This document shows positions 55,851-64,000 of a stretch of DNA of 64,000 nucleotides, piece after piece. The notes beneath the pieces are model-generated. The model was given only the letters and a program-made list of their open reading frames with translations, made no database searches and was not told where the DNA came from. The translations under genes were made by a program, and so were the position numbers. Origin of the DNA: Puccinia triticina (Eukaryota; Basidiomycota; Pucciniomycetes; Pucciniales; Pucciniaceae); the NCBI RefSeq assembly GCF_026914185.1, contig NC_070562.1, positions 62,001 to 126,000 on the forward strand, read 5' to 3'. Position 1 is the first letter of the stretch, and each line of letters starts with the position of its first letter.

Positions 55851-56781
55851 TCACAACTTCCGTACTATCCATACTTGAGTAAATGAGATTCCGATTAGTA
55901 ACAGACTGATTCCGAGGTTAAAATAAAACTGTAATCAAAGGCAGCAATCCATCTCAGTGGTCCACGAGAACGAGTAATCAGGTACAAGGAAGACAGAACT
56001 CACGATCCGATTTTGAGTGTCTTTCACTGTTGCCGAGTTTCGGTTCTCGCGTGTTCTGGATATCAAGTCAAGAGTCTGAGAATCGGAAAAAAGGAGGCGT
56101 AGGAAGTGTGAGTGGGAAAGATCAGGGAAAGGTTGGATACCTGAAATACTTCTGAGTCCGTTGGATGTTACTGAGACTGCCGCTGAGTTTGTAGATACTT
56201 TCTTCGAGACTACTGGCCTGGTCCAGAAGACTGGTTTGTTTGAGCGGCGGGCTTGATCGGGGTTCGTTTTCGATCATGATATCGAAGTCGACGGTCTTCT
56301 CGCTGAAGGAAGACATATCGTTATTGAGGCAGAATGAATATTCTCCTATCTCATGCGCCGTAAGTACAAAGTCGCCCTGTCGCTCCTTCTCTCCCTCGAG
56401 TATTATCTTATCTCGAGGATCTGTGATCGACCAATCGATATCAAACGATCCACCCGCTTGAACTGCAAAATAGAATCCCACCTATCAAAGACACCAATCC
56501 AAGAATAGATTGCACCACTGGATCAGCTTATCAATAGGACTCGATCGAAGGGGCGCAGGCTGTACATACTGCAGTTGTAGCTGGAATTTGCCATACAATA
56601 AACAAACATAGAAACATACCTTCTCCTTTGGTTTGTCGACCCAGGCATGGAAGCAGAGTTTCTCTCCTGGTGCGACGGTAGTGGTAAGTGCTGAGGCCTC
56701 GACTTCTGGCCGGCCTAGAGAGGACATGAAAGCCAGCAGGACGCATCCAACGTAAGTTGAGATCGACTTTGTGCGCGCCAT
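55851..56781 (-). CDS. p24/emp24 family ER-Golgi cargo receptor
   Basis: p24 proteins are COPII/COPI vesicle membrane proteins that select cargo such as GPI-anchored proteins. Exons are 56781-56620, 56481-56141, 56055-56004 and 55928-55851, all GT-AG, giving 210 residues, the usual p24 length. Order: signal peptide (residues 1-30), GOLD domain with the two conserved Cys (C43 in EKLCF, and the one in EYSFCLNN), coiled coil (DQASSLEESIYKLSGSLSNI), the conserved RTRENRNSATVKDTQNRI, the transmembrane helix (FYFNLGISLLLIGISF) and a short cytosolic tail ending VRKL. The conserved tail-proximal block confirms the splice model across introns 2 and 3. The subfamily (alpha to delta) is not resolved. 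It appears intact and is divergently placed to the FHA gene. Confidence 0.93.
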
Positions 56782-57438
56782 TCAGCTTGAAGGTTCTAGG
56801 TTGGATGTCTGGAGACTCAATGGATTGCCGCAACGCTTGCTCGATGGGTTGACTGAATTGGTTGGTTTCGTTGGACGTGGAGAGTGAGACGGCGAGCGTG
56901 CCCCGGCCGCTTGGCCCCCCGAGGGGGTCGATGCATAAAAGCCTGGCCGGGTGGTGGTGACATGCATATCGAGGTCTGATCAAAGGACAGCTGAGCCGCC
57001 TGGCCCCAGGAAGACAGCAACACTGTTCAATAATAATATGTAGCAGGGATGATGGTTAAAAGATATGTGAGGGCCCATCACGCTCGAAAGGAAACATAAA
57101 AAAAGAAAACGGATCCTTCTGTTCAGGTCATGAGTTTTTGGGGAGTACATATCGGGAAGCACTGTCTAAAACCAAAAATCACTTCTACAAAAACGCAGGC
57201 CAGAGGTTGTAAGGAAATATGGGTTAGGAGACATTCAAATAAGTCTCCATGAATGCAAACAAAATTCATGGCCAGTTACATAATAATTGTGTTTCCATAG
57301 AAGTGAAGGATGGATGGGTGTTGTATGGCTATATAGGGTGTGATATGGGGTTAGAGATGTTCACAGCAGCCTCCTCGGCCAGCCGGAGCCAACTCTTCCA
57401 CCCAAACCTTAACTGTCGACTGCAGAGCCCTCCTGCCG
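56782..57438. promoter_or_regulatory. Shared divergent upstream region of the p24 and FHA genes
   Basis: 657 bp between two divergent start codons. No clear TATA pair; a TATATAG at 57330-57336 lies about 100 bp before the FHA start. An open frame starting at 57249 is not conserved-looking and is left out. Confidence 0.4.
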
Positions 57439-59979
57439 ATGGCTTACTCCCCCGGCTCGTCTTCCTCCACTGCCTCGTCGCTCGACGACACCTTCCATCT
57501 CCACCAGCAGCGTATCAGCAAGAAGGCCGACCAGGAGAACATGGCCTCCCCCATCATCTTCACCCTCACAAGCGCAGACCATCTTTTTCCTCAGCGCACA
57601 CTCACACCGTCGGTCTCCATCTCCATCTCCTCACTGCCAATCAGACCCATCGAGCTGACTTCTCTCTCACCCCCCTCGATCGCCCGACCGAACACTGCTT
57701 GACCGTACAGTCCCTCGAGCGGGCTGCCTATCATAATCGGAAGGGCTGCTGACCCCGACAAGCAGGCCAAGTTCAAGACTTCTGCCCCTTATCAAGCTGC
57801 ACCCGATAATGCAAAGTTCCACTGCCCCGTGATGAGCAGGACTCATGCCCAACTCACCTGGATCGATCACCGAGTCTGTCCTCCCTTCCTCAGCCATCCT
57901 CATCTTGCTCCCCTGCTGACACCCTCACTATCGCAATCAATCCCTTCGGCCACAGCCTTATCTTCAAGACACTGGATCCACCCATGGTACATGGTATCAA
58001 CCCAACCGAGTCTTCGTTGCTGACTCGAAGGGCCGCAAGATTCGCGCCGGCTCGCATGCGGCCTGGGAAAAGATCCCTAAATCACTACCTGTGATTATCA
58101 TCATATCTTAAATTCAAGAATCAAAAGAGGAAAGAGGAAGCGTCAAGAATATTGATTCATTACAATTGCTACTTTTTTCTTCCTGCATCTTCTGCAGTTA
58201 CAGGAAGGTATGAGCATCCGATTCGGCAGGGCGATCACCAATCCATCCAACGGTACTCGTCACACTCCATTAGAAGTCAAGGTTCGATTCCACAGACCAT
58301 CCGAGCCGTTCAAACCGGGTACCTACGGCTTAAAGGATTCGCACATCAACTCATCCGATGACAGCGGTGACGAGGATCGATCGCACAAGACTGACGATGA
58401 TGCTGTCGATGGTGCTAGATTGACGACCGCCTCCAAAAACCAATCTCCTGAACGACTTCCCGGACCTCCTGGCTCAAAGTCTGACCTGATCAGCGTTGCC
58501 CGCAATGCCAACCCTCCCGATTCGAGTTTAACTGTTGGACACGCCGCTCCGGAAACCGTCGATCGATTTTTATCTAGCAATTCGCCCTGCAACTCGACGC
58601 GATCCTCAGACAAGAATCCTTCTCCACTTTTGGATAGGTCTCTAATCAAGCGTCCCAATGTCAAACTATTGACTCTCGCGGTCCAGCAACCAGACGCATG
58701 CCCCAAGCAGCTTTCTTCTGTTGCCTCCCGCGTCGCTAAGCCAACTGAAGAGGCCGCTAATAGCCAAGACAAGGCGGCGAATGAGGAAGAGCCGGGCGAG
58801 CTCAGTGATGGACTCGAAGAAGAGAATGGCGAATTCGACTTGCAGTGCACTTATGGTGCGAGAGAAGCACCAAGTCACATCGAAGAAGAGCACAGCGATG
58901 TCGACCAACAGCACAGCGCTGTCGAGCAAGAGCACAGCGCTGTCGACCAAGAGCACAGCAGTGCCGAAGAGGATGACAGCAACGACGAAGAAGAACAGAG
59001 TGAAATCGAAGAGGAAGATAGTGGGATCGCAGATGATTCAGTTGAACTTCAAGCTGCGCAAGACGGAGAAGCTGCTCCTCTAGCTTCTGTTCATCAAGAA
59101 CGTGATGTTGATCCAAATGGACGACAAACTCGGAACCAAAACGAAGTATCTCAACCTGGCGCACAAGAAGCCAGTGAGGTGAGCATGGAAAACAGTCAAG
59201 AGAGCGTCAACGACGACTCAGTGTCTTCCTCAGCCTCTAGCCAAGAAGCATCTCCGCCGAAGATCTCCTCAGTCGTAGACTCTGTCCAAAAGAAACACGT
59301 CTCGAAGTCGTTCAAGGATCTCTCGGTTGTGACTACCATTACCAGCCAAACTAAATTCACAGAGTCATTAAACCGATTACCTGAGAGCCTCGCCAAAACT
59401 GTCCAGGTAAGCTTCAAGCTCAAGCCTTTCCATCCAAGCTCCTTAGGCCGAACCCTCACGGAATTTAATGTTTCTAATCGGATGCCGATTATCCATATCG
59501 ATCTCGCCAAGTCTCCGAAATTCAAACGCTTACATAAATCTAGTGGCGAGCAAGAGACCGCAAAGAATCGCTCTGCTCTTACCGGGAACTCGAATCCAAG
59601 CGATGCTCGAGTGGCTCCTGTAGAAGTTGTTGACGGTAAGCCGTAGATTATCTCCCATCCCAACCATTGAAATCGAAACTCAATCCTTGATTTCAAATAA
59701 CCAGGGCCATCGCCTGTCCAAGCTAAAAGAAAGAGACCAGCCGAGTTTGACGAAGAAGAGTCCGGGAATCTGTCGGCCAAGGCGCCCGTCAGTTCCCGAA
59801 AAGCGAGCAAACGTGCACCAGGGAGCGTCTGTCAACACTGCGCTCACGAAGTCCATCCGGCCAAGAAGCCCAAGCTGTCCAGCAAGCTTGTCTCGGCCGC
59901 CCAATCCCTCGCCATCTTCGCCCTCGGTGGTGTCGCTACTGTCGCTGGCATCCTCGCGTTTGAAAACGTCATTGAATAG
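57439..59979 (+). CDS. FHA-domain protein with C-terminal membrane anchor
   Basis: Exons are 57439-57608, 57711-57873, 57956-58090, 58198-59635 and 59705-59979, giving 726 residues. The first donor (GTCGGT) is weak, but using it removes an in-frame TGA at 57700-57702 and joins FTLTSADHLFPQRTLTP to PSSGLPIIIGRAAD, a good FHA start. The FHA domain (about 40-200) has its phosphothreonine-binding residues: G67-R68, S99-R100, H102, then GSTHGTW at 118-124 and N128. A long disordered region follows, with acidic EHS/DQEHSAV repeats at about residues 390-440, then a basic patch (KRKRP). A tail anchor (about 700-722, LVSAAQSLAIFALGGVATVA) leads to a six-residue tail. The layout resembles SLMAP/Far9-Far10 type FHA tail-anchored proteins of STRIPAK complexes, but the long coiled coil of those is not obvious. 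Intact. Confidence 0.85.
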
Positions 59980-60844
59980 TCCTCTTTCCCCGGACCTCTG
60001 AAATGAGTCAGTCTTCATTGCATCCTCAGCATCAAGAGAAACTCACTCATCAACGACAATCATGTTTTTTTTTTTGGTTTCCTGTCCACCACTGGGATCT
60101 TCCTCCTTCCCAGAATAACTTCTAAACTAACAATATATATATATATACTTGTACATAATCCTAGTGTTATCGCCGTTCTAAGCTTGTCCAGAAAGACGGA
60201 AATTTGTACAGAAAGCTCTTATGTATTTTTATCGTTTGATCCTTTATTTCGTTTTGGCACACATGAACATATAAAGACAGATGCTGCCCACCAGGTGATC
60301 ACGCTATTTTCCTGCCCTCTTTCTCTCTCTCTCTCTCTCTCTCGGTTGTGGTATATACATACTTTGTAATCAAGTCGTTTGTTGCTAACAAATTACTCGT
60401 TGTGATAAGGTTTGGCTATGCTGTGGGCCCTGTAGCACAGGCACATGTGTTTTCGAGCTTAACTAATCGTGGTGAGCTCGAGTCTGAGTGGCAGCCCAGT
60501 CTCGCCAGAGAGGCTTACGCGCAAATGCACATAGCTTGCGTGAGCCGGACGTAATGTACACACCATTATTTCTCTCCTGGTTTCTAGGTCACTCATCGTT
60601 TTTTTTTTTTTTTTCTAACAGGTTACCATCTTGATTTTTCAGTATTTTTTTGTTGTTGCATTCTCACCCCTTCATGTTCTGAAACTTGACAATAAGAAGT
60701 AGTACGACATGGTCCTTGTCATATGTATTATGAGGTGCAAGGCTGATGTGTTCAAAATCTTGAACTTCAATAAAAAAATTTACTTGATCCAATTATCAAG
60801 ATTTTATAGCAAAAAAGATGTCAAAAAATCAAGAACATGGAGAT
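59980..60844. other. Intergenic after the FHA gene
   Basis: Contains (TA)n at 60136-60148, (CT)n at 60322-60343 and a T-run at 60599-60614. No gene. Confidence 0.4.
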
Positions 60845-61005
60845 TATGGTATTCAAAATTGCATAAGATTTTTTCACATAAAATCATAAACTGCAATTTT
60901 GGCTGGGAGATGTCACTTTGAGTTCTATGTACACTGACATCTCCCAGCCAAAATTGTCTTTATGATTTTATTTAAACAACAACATATGCGATTTTGAATA
61001 CCATA
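60845..61005. repeat. Long hairpin: inverted repeat with about 70-bp arms
   Basis: Arms 60845-60915 and 60935-61005 are inverted copies around a 19-nt loop. The inner 36 bp (around GGCTGGGAGATGTCA) have about two mismatches and the outer parts are less perfect. This is a fold-back MITE or a possible small-RNA precursor. No clear TSD. Confidence 0.9.
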
Positions 61006-61343
61006 GACGATAGACGCATTACATATCCAAACCTAGGTGTTGTGATGGAAACAAGGCCGCTCCCACAAAAACCTTGGATCTGGCTCACACCAGAAAGGTG
61101 TTTTAGTATGCAAGGCCCTCCCCCCGTTCCCAAATGCTGCATGGCGGCACAGAGGCTGGGGCTTGTGTCAAGGTTGGTGTGTTTTCCTGGCTCTGTCAGT
61201 CAGTTGTGCGGACATGCAACAAGAATGGGAGAAATTCCCGCCAGTCAGTGAGACTACTTCAGCACCTTCACACATCATAGAGTTCTGGTCAAGAGATAGC
61301 CCTGATGGATCCAATTGATCAGATTTCCCTAGAAGGCATGGCT
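61006..61343. other. Intergenic, nothing recognised
   Basis: Spacer between the hairpin and the long-TIR element; no ORF with motif. Confidence 0.35.
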
Positions 61344-61351
61344 ATTTTATA

Positions 61352-62760
61352 GGGGGTTGAGAAATCAACTCCCACAAATCAAAAAATCGACTCCCAAATG
61401 CAATTTACGGTGCCCGGACCGCCTCGGGACATCTTTACCAGGTCCTTGCAATCACATTTTGACCCGGGGGCGTATTGGGAGTCGGAATTGTAATTCCGCA
61501 ATCCCAAACGGGAGTCAGGATTTTAATCTTACAAAAAATCTCAGAAAATAAAGAAATATTTGTATCTCCTCACTGGAGCACCCAAACGCTCCCAAAATTT
61601 TACAGCAATCTAGATACACTGTCTAGAAAATATGTTGAGATTTACAGCAGTAGAAAACATCAGGAAGGCCTTGATGAACAGGGGGATTAATTTGGCGGAT
61701 TTCCTACTAAGGCAAACCCCCGAAACCTTATCTATGGTGCTCCAAATGGTCTCAATTTCTTTCTACCACAAGAATACACTCTTTAAAACATATGCTGAGC
61801 TTCACAGCATTATCACACCTCAGGGACACCTTGTGTAGCCGGGGGGTGATTTGGCGGATTTCCTACTAAGGCAAACCCCTGAAACCTTATCTACGGTGCT
61901 TCAAACGGCCCCAAATTTTTTCTGCCAGAAGAATACACTCTTTGAAACATATTTTAAGCTTCACGGCATTAGAGCTCCTCAGGAAGACCCTGTGTAGCTG
62001 GGGGGCTGATTTGGCGGATTTCCTACTGAGGCAAACCCCCAAAACCTTATCTACGGTGCTCCAAACAGCCCCAATTTTTTTCTGCCATAAGAATACACTC
62101 TCTAAAAAATATTTCAATCTCCAAGGAGGTAGTACACATCAGGAACACCTTATATTGACCATGGTGTAGTGTAGCTTATTCTTGTGGCAGAAAAAAATTG
62201 GGGCCATTTGGAGCACCTTAGATAAGGTTTTGGGGGTTTGCCTTAGTAGGAAATCCGCCAAATCAGCCCCCGGCTACACAAGTTTTCCCTGAGTTGTGCT
62301 AATGCCGTGAAGCTCGGCATATTTTTTAAAGAGTTTATTCTTGTGGCATAGAAAAATTGGGGCCATTTGGAGAACCATAGATAAGGTTTTGGGGGTTTCC
62401 CTTAGTAGGAAATCCACCGAATTAACCCCCCTGTTCCACAAGGCCTACCTGATGGTTTCTACTGCTTTAAATCTCAACATATTTTCTAGACAGTGTATCT
62501 AGATGGCTGTAAAATTTTGGGAGCGTTTGGGTGCTCCAGTGAGGAGATATAAATATTTCTCTATTTTCTGGGATTTTTTGTAAAATTACAATCCCAACTC
62601 CCGTTTGGGATTGCAGAATTAAAATTCTGACTCCCAAAACGCCCCCGAGTCAAAACGCGGTCGCGAGGACCCGGGAAGGACGTCCCAAGGCGGTCCGCGC
62701 GACGTAAATTGCGTTTGGGAATCGATTTTTTAATTTGTGGGAGTCAATTTCTGAACCCCC
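61352..62760. mobile_element. Long-TIR (fold-back) DNA element, 1409 bp, perfect 8-bp TSD ATTTTATA
   Basis: Ends GGGGGTTGAGAAATC at 61352 and, inverted, GGGGGTTCAGAAATT ending at 62760. ATTTTATA lies on both sides (61344-61351, 62761-62768). The inverted arms extend for more than 450 bp. The middle holds units of about 160 bp (AATTTGGCGGATTTCCTACT… to …ACACCTTGTGTAGC): three head to tail at about 61685-62150, then inverted copies at 62185-62430. No ORF with a transposase motif. The TSD size suits hAT or MULE-like groups; the superfamily is unresolved. Confidence 0.88.
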
Positions 62761-62768
62761 ATTTTATA

Positions 62769-63449
62769 TCAAGAAAAATTCTCAAGATCAATTGTATTTA
62801 ATACTTGAGAGTGCTAAACTGATTTAGAAGACCTGTGCAGGTAAATTGAATTGATTGCACATAGCTTAGACATGATTTACATACAACTACAAAACTGTTT
62901 TGCTACATGCAGTCCTGCAATTGTGTTGGGATTTGAACTGAAGACCGCAGCACAACAGAACACAGGGATGAGGCTATGGGCTTGAGAAAGGAAAATGAGG
63001 GTTGATTGCTCACCGGATTGGCTCAGATTGGAGGTGCAAAAAAATGGAGGAAGAACCAATGGGTTTGATTTCTTGATACTTGGTGTGGTAGACGGAAAAG
63101 TGGAAAAATAAAAAGTTTTTCCTATGCAACATAATTACTCATACTAGGCCTCAAGATACCACCAAATGGACCCCAGAAATGGATTATACGGTCAATCTCA
63201 CCCCTAGTCACCAATGGAAGCCCCCCTGGGCCCCCTCTAGTGTGGAAGTTACACCTCATGGACAGCTATCACACGGCCAGCCCCAGTAACCCAGCTGTTA
63301 CCTGCCTCAAACCAAGTTTCACAGTAGTACACTTATACATATCACAGGATACAAACATACATCTCCCTGTCAGGCTACACTCATTACATATTGGCTAAAT
63401 ACACTCCTTTATATACATAGTATGACATCATTTACACTGTTTCTGCAGC
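62769..63449. other. Intergenic, nothing recognised
   Basis: AT-rich, short frames only. Confidence 0.35.
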
Positions 63450-64000
63450 CTCAGACTTTGTGTATATACTAAGGGGTTTTAAAGTAGACCCGCACATGCA
63501 ACTTCCAAGGCAAGGCAAGCCGGTGTTCAACTCAAATGTTGAAAGTCAACTTGCAGTCTCCCCACAAAACTGGGTTATGCAAAGTGACCTGCATGCACCC
63601 GCAGGTCTAATTTGAAACCCCCTACTAATTACTCCTGTATGACAGCTCATGCAGTCTACTGTCACTTTATGCATGCATTAGAATGTTCTGTTGTATATTC
63701 TGACATTGTGTATGGGCCCCTGGCATGTTTAGAATGTTTTGCTGTATATTCTGACACCATTCATGCGCCCCTGAGGGGTTATGACATCATTTGTATCTAA
63801 TCCCACCAGCTAAAATGCCTCACCCTGTTGTCTAGATTAGCTGAAACCCTAACCCACAAGCCCCTCTGGGGCTCCACTTTTGTCTATACAAGGAGCTCTC
63901 TCCACCCCCAGTGGTCTGCTCCCCAGTTCCTCACCCAGAACTCACAAGTCACCCAACACTCATCCACACTCAAATCCTAAAACCCTTATAATAAAGGAAT
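63450..64000 (+). promoter_or_regulatory. LTR-like module, copy 3, running off the window end
   Basis: At 63672-63723 and 63724-63775 a roughly 50-bp unit (TAGAATGTT(C/T)TG(T/C)TGTATATTCTGACA) is repeated. From 63810: GCTAAAATGCCTCAC, then TCTATACAAGGAGCTCTCTCC and a C-rich tract, the same order as at 35362 and 40527. Possibly the start of an LTR retrotransposon continuing beyond 64000. Confidence 0.4.

Noticed and set aside
57249..57752. Plus-strand frame starting MNANKIHG
   Set aside because: Overlaps the FHA gene's first exon and intron in another frame; the spliced FHA model explains the region better.
58323..59810. Long minus-strand frames opposite the FHA gene
   Set aside because: Shadow of a codon-biased exon; no splice or domain support.

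Overview
The window looks like a TE-rich segment of a basidiomycete nuclear genome, most likely a rust fungus (Pucciniales, Puccinia-like). The evidence is short GT-AG introns that split almost every gene, a fungal M36 metalloprotease, a fungal FHA tail-anchored protein, and a dense, nested load of eukaryotic transposons. The genus is an inference, because no species-specific marker is visible. There is no sign of bacterial organisation.

Layout. 50-3504: ten-exon secreted fungalysin (M36). 5079-5986: two-exon secreted Gly/Leu-repeat protein, a candidate effector or processed peptide precursor. 6492-7560: tandem duplication, perfect palindrome and an array of short GC-rich motifs. 7979-10444: cohesin kleisin Rad21/Scc1. 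12891-22800: transposon block, with a fold-back repeat carrying a palindromic minisatellite, two related 3-bp-TSD DNA elements (13547-16017 and 17802-19940), a hAT relic and a broken LINE. 24799-26436: homeodomain protein. 26437-35990: gene-poor, many local duplications and minisatellites. 35998-39738: hAT copy 1, split by a solo LTR. 40927-43635: remains of an SLC35/DMT-type transporter gene whose exon is interrupted by a 575-bp TRIM element. 43981-47649: PIF/Harbinger element with both of its genes. 48877-51117: hAT-type MITEs, one split by an LTR-like insertion. 52758-55520: hAT copy 2. 55851-56781: p24/emp24 cargo receptor. 57439-59979: FHA-domain tail-anchored protein. 60845-62760: hairpin and long-TIR element. 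63450-64000: LTR-like sequence running off the end.

The host genes are unrelated housekeeping or secretory functions: chromosome cohesion, ER-Golgi traffic, FHA signalling, transcription and secreted proteolysis. They do not form an operon or cluster. p24 and FHA are divergently arranged with a 657-bp shared upstream region.

Two signals stand out. (1) The TRIM at 42853-43427 has two identical 246-bp LTRs, a copia-type half-tRNA(iMet) primer site and a perfect 5-bp TSD. Each LTR carries a tRNA-like unit with A and B boxes, an arrangement reminiscent of the plant 5S-carrying Cassandra elements. (2) In every coding TE here (hAT, Harbinger, LINE) most disabling changes, including lost catalytic Asp/Glu residues and premature TGA codons, are explained by CpG transitions, and the two hAT copies differ mostly at CpG sites. 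This is the footprint of methylation- or RIP-like decay.
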